In this document: in pieces, positions 57,295 to 64,000 of the stretch
Numbering within the stretch: the first letter of the stretch is position 1
How the letters are laid out: each line of letters opens with the position of its first letter
Assembly (NCBI GenBank): GCA_035373905.1
Contig: DAOSOK010000006.1
Span: 62,001-126,000 of the forward strand
DNA: 64,000 nucleotides
Source: Candidatus Ozemobacteraceae bacterium
GTDB lineage: Bacteria; Muiribacteriota; Ozemobacteria; Ozemobacterales; Ozemobacteraceae
Direction of reading: 5' to 3'
Program-made: the position numbers and the translations under genes
The notes under the pieces: model-generated
Databases searched by the model: none
Told to the model about the DNA's origin: nothing
The model's input: only the letters and a program-made list of their open reading frames with translations

Positions 57295-57830
57295 TGTCGA
57301 CTCGTTCCGGCGTCACGCTGTACATGATCCTCGCGATGGTACTCGGGCTCGTGATCATCGGCACGACGTTCGCCCTCAACGCGATGCGGAAAATTCTGCC
57401 GCCGCCGTTCCTGCTCGAACAGAAGGCCGATTACCAGATGGAATCGGCGTTCGTGTTCTGCCTGTCGCGCCTGAACGATCTGAAGGCGGCATCGGACGAA
57501 CCTCTCGTCCGCCAGGAAATCGCTCCCGGAGCATGGCTGACGGTTACCGCAAAGCCGGCAGGAAACGACGAATGGATTCTCGACGCCCGGGTCAAGGCGG
57601 AATCGTGGACCCGCACGCTTTCGGCCCGCGCCGTCAGGACACCCGCGGTCTCTCGCCCCCCTCAGGCGGCTGAGAACCCTGTTGCCGTTCCCACGGCTTC
57701 GGAAACCGGGGAAACGGCCACTCCGGTGTCCCCGACATCCCACGGGGCCCCTGCCAGCCGCTGGAGGATCTTTTTCCTGCCTCCCGGCGAAGGCGCAACC
57801 CCGCCCCCCGGGGAAAGGGCGAATCCCTGA
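57291..57830 (+). CDS. PilX/GspK-like minor pseudopilin, group C
   Basis: The ATG at 57291 (overlapping the previous stop) gives 179 residues. The N-terminus TRSGVTLYMILAMVLGLVII has a prepilin-like site without Glu5. It is followed by QKADYQMESAFVFCLSRLND, reminiscent of the AESA helix of PilX. The C-terminal third is Pro/Ala-rich and low in complexity. It is the smallest of the K-like proteins of this group. Confidence 0.7.
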   Translation: MMSTRSGVTLYMILAMVLGLVIIGTTFALNAMRKILPPPFLLEQKADYQMESAFVFCLSRLNDLKAASDEPLVRQEIAPGAWLTVTAKPAGNDEWILDARVKAESWTRTLSARAVRTPAVSRPPQAAENPVAVPTASETGETATPVSPTSHGAPASRWRIFFLPPGEGATPPPGERANP

Positions 57831-57841
57831 ATCCGCTGTCC

Positions 57842-59935
57842 GTGCCCGGGAAGATGCCCCCCCGGGCGGGAGTCGTGATGATTCTCGTGATCGTGTTCGG
57901 AAGCGTGCTGCTTCTCCTCGGCATCACGCTTCATCAGTATGCCGTCCGGCAGGAGGCAAACATCCACCACATCACCTCCGGCGAGGTCGCGCATTTTCTC
58001 GCCGAGTCCGGTCTGAGCGTTTCCATCCGTTCGGTCAGAAACGCCCTCAAGGCCGCCGGAATCGACGGCGACGCCGGGAGCCTCGAGTTGCATCGCCTCC
58101 TGACCCGTCCCGGGCCGCTCGCCGACACCTCTCTCATGTCGCTTCTCAAGGACACCTGGAACGAGGATCTCCGGGGTTTCGCCGCGGAGGTCGACCGGTC
58201 CGCGAAGATCGGCGTCGAGGTCTGGTTGCGTGAGTTCGTTCCGACCGAGACGGACCCGGCCGTCTGGGCAGACCCGTGCGCGAAAGCGGGATACCTGTCG
58301 ATCGAATCCACCGGGGAGTACAAGGGGGTCAGACGAACCCTCGCCGTGAAGCGCCTCGTACATGTATCGAACATCCTTCCCCCGGTGGTCTCGAAATTCA
58401 CTCTTCACGTCGCCGACGCCGCGCGCGGGAACGAGGGCAGATATAATATCATACGAAATGATTATGCTGGAGGCATCACCGACGGCCCGAAGCCCCTCAT
58501 ATGCCTCAACCACGACACGCCCGAATCGCCACTCGAACCGAAAGCTCTCGCCGAGGCCCTGTCGGCGAACGCCCCGCCCGACGTCTGGAAACATCGTGGC
58601 TGGATCTTCCTGGGCGGCCGCCGCGTGCGCCTGCAGATCACCTCCGGCGCCGGCGCGATGGGCGAGATTTTCCACTTCTACGACGTCAGCAACGTGAACA
58701 TGTTCCAGGCCGTCCGATTCCGCACGCCGGCAGCACAGCTTCCCGAGATCTTCTCGAGCCCGGCGATGCTGCCCGTCGATCAGGATCCCCGGCGGCAGAT
58801 TTCCTACACCCTCGGCCACGGCTTCGTCATCGAAGGGTTCCACGACCGGAGCAGCCGGGCCGACCACGACGCCATGTATCAGGGAAACGTCCTCTCGTCG
58901 AAGGAAAAGGCGGCGTACGGCGCCCAGTCGTCCCAACTGCATATCTTCGGCGAAGCCCGGAAAGGGTTCCAGTCACGGACGAAGGTCGTCGGCAACGTCC
59001 ACGCCGCGTTTCCCAGGTTCGCGAACATCGACGTCACCCCGGAAGAACCGGATGTCGCACGGCAGTTTTCCGCCCTTCGGCCGCCGCCGATGTATCTGCT
59101 CCCTTCGATGGCGGAATCCGACTTCGACCCGGGGCGCATGATCTCCGACGTGCTCGGCCGCAAAACCGGCGGCCCCGTGCTCGTCGCGGGGCTTCTCTGT
59201 CCCGATTACCGGCGATATGCCCCGCTGATGAGCGGCATCGTCGAGCTGCCATACGCCAAGCTCTATAATACAATGCAGGACGTTCTCGAAAACGCGGTTC
59301 CACGCCAGTATCCTTCCGGACAAACGATTCTCGACGCGGATGACGGCGGGACAATCGAGCTGATGCGCGACGCGGCGCTTCTGTACCGCGGCCGGGCCGA
59401 GGCGCCGCACGCGGCCGAGGTGATGCGAAAACGCGCCCGGCGAGAGTTCGGAAGCATCGCCGAGTTCTGGAAGGCATACCTCGACGAGAAGACGGGCATG
59501 CTCCACGTCAACGATCTCGTCCGTATCCGGAACGACGAGAAACTGACGTTCGTCCTCCCGCCCGGTGGGAAAAACCCGCCTTTGAAAGTGACCGGCGGCG
59601 GCCTCGTCGTCCTCGACGAAGGCAACGTGGCCCTCAGGGGTGTCCAGATGACCGCCCCCGGCGACGCCCTGACGATCGTTGCGGTGAACGGCTCGACGGT
59701 TTCCATCGAGAACGCCCTTCCGAACCACGTGAACGTACTCGCCCCGAAGGCCGACCTCACCGCCCAGGCGCGTATCGACCTGACGGGGACCGTCGCCGTC
59801 GGAAATCTCCCGCCCGACCCCCGTTCCGCCGGCGGGGTGTTGCGGTACCGGCAGGCGCAGGATCCGACGCAGGCCGGCTATCAGGCGTTCTACAAGATCC
59901 ATATAGACGACCGGGACAGCGTGTGGCATGAATAA
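57842..59935 (+). CDS. Very large GspK/PilX-like minor pseudopilin, group C
   Basis: This 697-residue protein (GTG at 57842; an ATG at 57854 is an alternative) has an N-terminal span RAGVVMILVIVFGSVLLLLG without Glu5, then HFLAESGLSVSIRSVRNALK, the PilX/GspK-type motif. The long body ends in a beta-solenoid-like stretch (GGLVVLDEGNVALRGVQMTA; NGSTVSIENALPNHVNVLAP) comparable with the 845-residue protein of group A. Both lie in a pseudopilin operon, suggesting equivalent tip or head roles. Its stop overlaps the next start by eight bases. Confidence 0.72.
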   Translation: MPGKMPPRAGVVMILVIVFGSVLLLLGITLHQYAVRQEANIHHITSGEVAHFLAESGLSVSIRSVRNALKAAGIDGDAGSLELHRLLTRPGPLADTSLMSLLKDTWNEDLRGFAAEVDRSAKIGVEVWLREFVPTETDPAVWADPCAKAGYLSIESTGEYKGVRRTLAVKRLVHVSNILPPVVSKFTLHVADAARGNEGRYNIIRNDYAGGITDGPKPLICLNHDTPESPLEPKALAEALSANAPPDVWKHRGWIFLGGRRVRLQITSGAGAMGEIFHFYDVSNVNMFQAVRFRTPAAQLPEIFSSPAMLPVDQDPRRQISYTLGHGFVIEGFHDRSSRADHDAMYQGNVLSSKEKAAYGAQSSQLHIFGEARKGFQSRTKVVGNVHAAFPRFANIDVTPEEPDVARQFSALRPPPMYLLPSMAESDFDPGRMISDVLGRKTGGPVLVAGLLCPDYRRYAPLMSGIVELPYAKLYNTMQDVLENAVPRQYPSGQTILDADDGGTIELMRDAALLYRGRAEAPHAAEVMRKRARREFGSIAEFWKAYLDEKTGMLHVNDLVRIRNDEKLTFVLPPGGKNPPLKVTGGGLVVLDEGNVALRGVQMTAPGDALTIVAVNGSTVSIENALPNHVNVLAPKADLTAQARIDLTGTVAVGNLPPDPRSAGGVLRYRQAQDPTQAGYQAFYKIHIDDRDSVWHE

Positions 59936-60383
59936 TACCGATAAATATATGAGGCGAAGGGCGGTGACCCTCGTCGAGATCCTCGTCGCGGTTGCTCTCC
60001 TGAGCGCCGTCATGATCCCCGTTCTCTTCTCGTTCACCGCCGGAAGCCGCGGGCTGGCAATGAGCGCCGAGGACCTGACCGTTCACACGGCCGCGATCGA
60101 ACTGCTCGAACAGGTCATGGCGGCTCCGTTTGACCTGGTTCCGACAGGCACGTTCGCCAACGACAGGATCCGCGACGGCCGGCCGTTCTCGCCCGCAACG
60201 CCCTTGCGGTTTCACATCAGTGACGTTCCCGGCATCGAACGGAAGCTCGAGATCGCCGAGGTCATGAAGGACGGCCGGGTCTGCCTGAAAAAGGTGACGG
60301 TGACGATTGCGCTCTCGTCCGCCGATGCGAAGACGCCGCCCCGTCTCTTTTCGCTCAAATGCCTCCTGGCGAGGGAAAACTGA
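59928..60383 (+). CDS. Pseudopilin (GspI/PilV-like), group C, second copy
   Basis: This 151-residue protein has the site RRA|VTLVEILVAVALLSAVMIP (Ala at -1, Glu at +5) and the PilV-like LLSAVMIPVLFSFTAGSRGL. It then has HTAAIELLEQVMAAPFDLVP and a short beta domain (RKLEIAEVMKDGRVCLKKVT). The opening codons (AAT AAT ACC GAT AAA TAT ATG) are AT-rich, unlike the rest. Confidence 0.85.
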   Translation: MNNTDKYMRRRAVTLVEILVAVALLSAVMIPVLFSFTAGSRGLAMSAEDLTVHTAAIELLEQVMAAPFDLVPTGTFANDRIRDGRPFSPATPLRFHISDVPGIERKLEIAEVMKDGRVCLKKVTVTIALSSADAKTPPRLFSLKCLLAREN

Positions 60384-60386
60384 ACC

Positions 60387-60995
60387 ATGGTTTCACGTGA
60401 ATCGAAAAACGCGGTGTACACAGCATTTCGCGGGTTCACCTTCGTCGAAATCCTAGTCGTCATCGTTCTCGCGGTTCTCGTCATCGGCGGGATCATGAAG
60501 GCATTCACACAGTTTCGGCGCGGGTTCTCGCAGGGAGAGGAAACGGGAATAACCCTCCAGGAAAGCGGAATGTTCCTGGCTCGCCTGCGAAGCGATCTTA
60601 TCAACGCCGTTCCCGACAAGCGTCTCCCCCCCGATCGATGGAGAGAGTCGGTGGAGGCCACGCCGAACACACTCTCTTTCACGGTGTACACGGGCGAGAG
60701 CGACCGGACGTCGGTCGTCGAGTATCGCTACGATGCCGGGAACGGAAAAGGCTCCATCACCAGAAGCGAAGGGGGAGCCAGAACCCGGCAGCTCGTGAAC
60801 GGCCGCATCGCATCCCTCACATGGTCCGTGGAAACGGAAGAGATCGCGGACAAAGGCACCGGATCGGGAACCCGTTTCCTCTGGATCGATCTTCGAGCCA
60901 GTTTCAGAGGAGAGAAAACACCGGGGACGAAGGGCAAGGAAATCGTCGTTGCAACCAAGCTTTTCCCGGCCAGGCTAATCCGCAGTCTGAACTGA
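60387..60995 (+). CDS. Pseudopilin (GspJ/PilW-like), group C, second copy
   Basis: This 202-residue protein has the site FRG|FTFVEILVVIVLAVLVIGG with Glu at +5, followed by MKAFTQFRRGFSQGEETGIT, FLARLRSDLINAVPDK and a GspJ-like beta domain (NTLSFTVYTGESDRTSVVEY; GKGSITRSEGGARTRQLVNG). It is the last gene of group C. Confidence 0.87.
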   Translation: MVSRESKNAVYTAFRGFTFVEILVVIVLAVLVIGGIMKAFTQFRRGFSQGEETGITLQESGMFLARLRSDLINAVPDKRLPPDRWRESVEATPNTLSFTVYTGESDRTSVVEYRYDAGNGKGSITRSEGGARTRQLVNGRIASLTWSVETEEIADKGTGSGTRFLWIDLRASFRGEKTPGTKGKEIVVATKLFPARLIRSLN

Positions 60996-61047
60996 TCGGC
61001 TCGAAGAAAGTCACCAAGCGGGTTTCCCAAGACATCCCCCCGTGAAG

Positions 61048-61053
61048 TATAAT
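61048..61053 (+). promoter_or_regulatory. Possible -10 element before the HEXXH protein gene
   Basis: A consensus TATAAT stands 38 bases before the ATG at 61091, which has its own GGGAGG ribosome site. No good -35 is visible at 17 bases upstream. Confidence 0.35.
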
Positions 61054-61090
61054 AGAGGAGACGTATTTCTTTCGGACAGGGAGGTTCTTC

Positions 61091-62071
61091 ATGAACGCGC
61101 GCGTCAGAACGCTCATGCTCGTTCTCATGGTCGCCCTCGCAACCGTCTTCCAGGCGGTTCCCGCACCTGCGCAGTCGGGCAGCTACCTCGACACACTGTA
61201 TCAGGCAAGCGAATCGGGCCAGAACGAAGAACCGGCGGCGGCCGCGGAAACGACAGCCCCGTCCGATCAACAGGCTGCCCCCCCGAGCGCCCTGGGAGCC
61301 TCTCCCGTTCACTTCCAACAGTGCCAGATGACGGCGTCGCAGGTCGAGGCCCTCATCAGGAACATCATCCAGCAGATCCTTTCGAAGTATGGGTGCGGAA
61401 TGGGCGGCCGGGTGATTATCATCCGCATCCCCCAGACGGGAACGACCGGCACGACCGGAACCACGGGAACGTGCCCCCCTCCGGCGACGCCCCCGGCAGC
61501 GCCGCCGACGCCCACGACCCCGTCCCCGACGACGCCTCCGGCCACCCCGGGCACGTCCTCGGTCGCCGGCCTGAAAGCCGAGATGAAGGCGAAATACGGC
61601 ATCACCGCAACGGACGGGGACGGCGCCGTCTGGAGCCAGCGCCAGCTTGAAGAGGCGAACAAGGTGCTTGCAACCCTGCCTGAAAGCTTCCGCTCAAACA
61701 CGAAGAGCATCCAGCGCGATGCGTCATACATGAGCCCCGGGGTCCTCGGCTATGTCCGGATGGGCATCCCCACGGTCCACATGATGAACAGTTCCTGCTA
61801 CGACCGCACGTTCCAGGGCACACTCGTCCACGAGATGACCCACACGTTCCAAGCCAACAACATGCACCTCGTCAACGCATGGAAAAGCCAGTTCTGGTCG
61901 AGCGGCCTCCCCAACCCGCCCTCCGTCTCCAGCTACGGCAACACCCAGGCCGTCGAAGATTTCGCCGAATCAGTCAGAAGCTACTGGCAGAACGGTGCAG
62001 CCATGAAGAAAAGTCAGCCGGCCCGGTATGAATTCATCCGAAACCATGTGATGGGAGGCACGGAATACTGA
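61091..62071 (+). CDS. Secreted HEXXH metallopeptidase-like protein
   Basis: This 326-residue protein has a signal peptide (LMLVLMVALATVFQAVPAPA), a low-complexity middle with TGT-TGT repeats and Pro/Thr-rich stretches (115-158), and a C-terminal catalytic-like domain. That domain has the zinc motif TLVHEMTHTFQ (HEMTH at 247-251) and a probable third ligand in AVEDFAESVRSYW (E289 or E293), like gluzincins such as the lethal-factor-like group. Four cysteines occur outside the signal. The substrate is unknown. The stop overlaps the next ATG (TGATG), so it is co-translated with the following exported protein. Confidence 0.75.
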   Translation: MNARVRTLMLVLMVALATVFQAVPAPAQSGSYLDTLYQASESGQNEEPAAAAETTAPSDQQAAPPSALGASPVHFQQCQMTASQVEALIRNIIQQILSKYGCGMGGRVIIIRIPQTGTTGTTGTTGTCPPPATPPAAPPTPTTPSPTTPPATPGTSSVAGLKAEMKAKYGITATDGDGAVWSQRQLEEANKVLATLPESFRSNTKSIQRDASYMSPGVLGYVRMGIPTVHMMNSSCYDRTFQGTLVHEMTHTFQANNMHLVNAWKSQFWSSGLPNPPSVSSYGNTQAVEDFAESVRSYWQNGAAMKKSQPARYEFIRNHVMGGTEY

Positions 62072-62550
62072 TGAACGCACGTTCTTCTTTCCTCCTCATT
62101 CTCTTCCTCATCGGCGTGACCGTTGCCGGGCAGGCGATGATCGCAACCCTCAAACTGCCAGATCTGGTGCGCCAATCCGAGATCATCGCGCTCGCAACCG
62201 TCGTCTCGTCGACGGAAACGGAAACGGACAGGGAACAGATCTCCACGTTCCGCAACGAGCTGAAACCCGACAAAATCCTGAAGGGCTTCTGGAAGCCAGG
62301 CACGCCCTTCGTCGTCATGACCCGCCAGTGCGGCAAGCCCGGCCAGATCGGCTGGATCGAAGACCAACCGCAGTTTCCCGACAAGGGCACCCAGTGCCTC
62401 GTTTTCCTGAAGCGGGTCGACGTCGATAAGCTCGAGATCGTCAACCTCGTGCAGGGCGTCTGGCCGATCGTCGGCGGAAAGCCCACGGGCATGGGCCTCG
62501 GATATGCGATCTCCCAGATCGAGGAACTCGTCAAGCAGCAGAAAAACTGA
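62071..62550 (+). CDS. Small exported protein coupled to the HEXXH protein
   Basis: This 159-residue protein has an N-terminal hydrophobic segment (SSFLLILFLIGVTVAGQAMI), probably a signal peptide. It then has a beta-rich domain (DLVRQSEIIALATVVSSTET; ILKGFWKPGTPFVVMTRQCG; GTQCLVFLKRVDVDKLEIVN). The IALATVVSSTE ... GTQCLVFLK pattern resembles a family of exported proteins found near metallopeptidases, but I cannot name it. Two cysteines may form a disulfide. A clear terminator follows. Confidence 0.7.
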   Translation: MNARSSFLLILFLIGVTVAGQAMIATLKLPDLVRQSEIIALATVVSSTETETDREQISTFRNELKPDKILKGFWKPGTPFVVMTRQCGKPGQIGWIEDQPQFPDKGTQCLVFLKRVDVDKLEIVNLVQGVWPIVGGKPTGMGLGYAISQIEELVKQQKN

Positions 62551-62560
62551 AGCGAGCGAC

Positions 62561-62591
62561 AAAAAAAGCCCCCTCCTCAGGGGGCTTTTTT
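62561..62591. terminator. Bidirectional Rho-independent terminator
   Basis: AAAAAAA-GCCCCCT, loop CCTC, AGGGGGC-TTTTTT: a 13-bp hairpin with T-runs on both strands. It terminates the plus-strand pair and, on the other strand, tilS, whose stop codon and last codons (AAA AAA GCC CCC TGA) lie inside the stem. Confidence 0.92.
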
Positions 62592-63944
62592 GCATCTTCT
62601 CAGCATCCGCCATCCGGGCATCGGCGATGTTTTCACGCCATCCGCGACGGCAAGTCCGGGAATCCAGACGACGTTTCGGCCGCAGACGACGATCACCAGG
62701 TCGTTTCGCAGATGGCGCGGAATGTGCCTGTCGATGAGCCACCTGGAAAACCTTTTCTCTCCCATCCCGCCGGCTTGACGGAACCGGTCGCCCGGCGCTC
62801 GCGTGCGGACGACGAACGGGCCAGGATATATATCATCATTTATCCATACGGCCTGGCACTCGCCGGCGGCTCGTTCAGCAACTTCCGTGGAATCAGCTTT
62901 ATCGGCGACGAGATAGATCCAGTCTGCGATATTCTCCGGAAGCCCGGGTTTCAGGATCGTTTCAGGCAGCGACGGCCCCTGCGTTCCGGAAGAAATCACT
63001 GCAAGCCCGTCGCGCGTTCTGACGATCATCCGGTCCCGGAACGGAACGCCGCGCCCGCACGCCCCCGCCCGGACAAGTTCGGCGAGGCGGTCGAGCAGAG
63101 CCCGAGACGGTTCCCCGGCCTTCAGCCGGCTTATCAGCCACCGGTGCAGGATTTCCCTGAGGAGAAAGTCCGGGTGGTGCGGAGAAATCGCGATCGCGCC
63201 CGCATCTGATGCCGCAACGCAACGCCCGGTCAACGAGCGGACGAGCTTCGAGACGGATTGCAGGTCCTCCGCCAGCGGACAGATCCGGCCCGCGATTCCA
63301 GGCCGGAGGGTTTCGAGGAACGGAACGAGCTCGTTCCTGATGCGATTCCGCAAGAATCTCGAGGAGGCGTTCGACGGGTCTTCCAGCCACTCCTGGCCGA
63401 TCTCCCCGAGAAATCCGCGCAACTCCGCTCGTGAGAACGCGAGAAGCGGTCGCCAGAGCGTCAACGGCTTCCCGTCGATGCGGACACGCCGCCGTTCCCG
63501 GATGCCGCCGAGCCCCTGAAGCGAGGTTCCGCGAATGATTCGCATGAGAAGGGTTTCAACCTGGTCGTCGGAGGTATGCCCCAGCGCAACCGCGTCGAGG
63601 GCACGCTCTTCAACCGCCCGAGCAAATGCGGCGAGACGCCCCGCCCGCGCCGATGCCTCGTTGATTTTGTTCCCGACAGCTTTTGCCAGGGTAACGCCGA
63701 AAAATTCCATGTTCAGCCCGCCGGCAAGACGCCTGACCCATTCCGCCTCGGAGCCGCTTTCCGGCCGCCACCCGTGATCGACATGCAGAATGACGAGCGT
63801 GCAGAGCCCGGTCTCGTGAAGCGGCTGCAGCATTCGAACCAGCGCGACGGAGTCCCCGCCGCCGGAAACGGCAACCCCGATCCGCTTTCCCGGCAGCCGG
63901 GCCGCCACACCGTCGATCTTTTTCTTCCAAGCCTGAGAACGCAC
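62577..63944 (-). CDS. tilS: tRNA(Ile)-lysidine synthetase TilS
   Basis: TilS modifies C34 of the CAU tRNA-Ile to lysidine so that it reads AUA codons. The PP-loop SGGGDSVALVRML is near residue 28. The family segments LVILHVDHGWRPESGSEAEW, ALGHTSDDQVETLLMRIIRG, LWRPLLAFSRAELRGFLGEI and WLEDPSNASSRFLRNRIRNE follow, with the C-terminal GDRFRQAGGMGEKRFSRWLI domain. The GTG at 63944 is preferred (AAGGAG six bases before it); ATGs at 63968 and 63965 and a GTG at 63977 are alternatives. About 455 residues, full length. Confidence 0.94.
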   Translation of the reverse strand: MRSQAWKKKIDGVAARLPGKRIGVAVSGGGDSVALVRMLQPLHETGLCTLVILHVDHGWRPESGSEAEWVRRLAGGLNMEFFGVTLAKAVGNKINEASARAGRLAAFARAVEERALDAVALGHTSDDQVETLLMRIIRGTSLQGLGGIRERRRVRIDGKPLTLWRPLLAFSRAELRGFLGEIGQEWLEDPSNASSRFLRNRIRNELVPFLETLRPGIAGRICPLAEDLQSVSKLVRSLTGRCVAASDAGAIAISPHHPDFLLREILHRWLISRLKAGEPSRALLDRLAELVRAGACGRGVPFRDRMIVRTRDGLAVISSGTQGPSLPETILKPGLPENIADWIYLVADKADSTEVAERAAGECQAVWINDDIYPGPFVVRTRAPGDRFRQAGGMGEKRFSRWLIDRHIPRHLRNDLVIVVCGRNVVWIPGLAVADGVKTSPMPGWRMLRRCKKAP

Positions 63945-64000
63945 GACGCTCTCCTTCGCAGCCATCATAGACAACACCCCGGTCTCTCGAAAGACCGAAA

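Noticed and set aside
61437..61475. Thr-Gly coding repeat as a CRISPR or DNA satellite
   Set aside because: It is a short in-frame TGT-type protein repeat inside the HEXXH gene, with no spacers.

Overview
The window comes from a motile, diderm bacterium of high GC content. The supporting genes are lipid A synthesis (lpxA, an lpxC-fabZ fusion, lpxD), bamA and skp for the outer membrane, a large flagellar filament region under FliW/CsrA-type control, and three groups of type II secretion / type IV pilus-like pseudopilin genes. No rRNA, tRNA, CRISPR array, insertion sequence or phage gene was seen. The mix (FliW and CsrA, fused lpxC-fabZ, a radical SAM protein of spirochaete type, giant hook-associated proteins, many pseudopilins) fits a poorly cultured lineage such as Candidatus Riflebacteria/Ozemobacteria. 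That placement is an inference, not something the sequence proves.

Layout. 1-1.3 kb: the end of a DUF1287 gene and a secreted Cys/His/Lys-rich protein, closed by a 13-bp-stem terminator. 1.3-4.5 kb (minus): pterin dehydratase, quinolinate synthase nadA and a radical SAM/SPASM protein. 4.6-26.8 kb (minus): the flagellar block, read from flgM and flgN through flgK, flgL, fliW, csrA, three large flagellins, flaG, fliD, an unknown gene, a Maf glycosyltransferase, fliS and a YjfB-like peptide. 26.9-34.1 kb (minus): comF, then bamA-skp-lpxD-unknown-lpxC/fabZ-lpxA. 34.3-38.4 kb (plus): a DnaB-type helicase with an N-terminal zinc ribbon, and a TPR-like lipoprotein. 38.4-42.7 kb (minus): pseudopilin group A. 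42.7-53.2 kb (plus): cupin, TPR protein, then pseudopilin group B (ATPase, platform protein, five pseudopilins, PilM/GspL-like and PilO/GspM-like proteins). 53.2-56.2 kb (minus): motB, motA and two envelope proteins. 56.3-61.0 kb (plus): pseudopilin group C. 61.1-62.6 kb (plus): a secreted HEXXH protein and a small exported protein. 62.6-64 kb (minus): tilS.

How the parts work together. FlgM should hold back the flagellar sigma factor until the hook is complete. FlgN should chaperone FlgK/FlgL, FliS the flagellins, and Maf should glycosylate them. FliW and CsrA should form the switch that senses unsecreted flagellin. The leaders of flagellins 1 and 2 each carry two adjacent hairpins with an ANGGA loop, the second one presenting the Shine-Dalgarno sequence, as expected for CsrA targets. 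MotA/MotB power rotation. The pseudopilin groups share one visible ATPase and platform protein, but no secretin or prepilin peptidase lies here.

The strongest unusual observations are the tandem flagellin-leader hairpins beside fliW-csrA, a shared 17-base promoter-region motif ahead of flgK and two flagellins, FlgL and FliD enlarged by serial IN-type repeats, a 24-residue ORF with a perfect Shine-Dalgarno just after flagellin 3, the radical SAM/SPASM protein in the flagellin-modification neighbourhood, and the zinc-ribbon DnaB.
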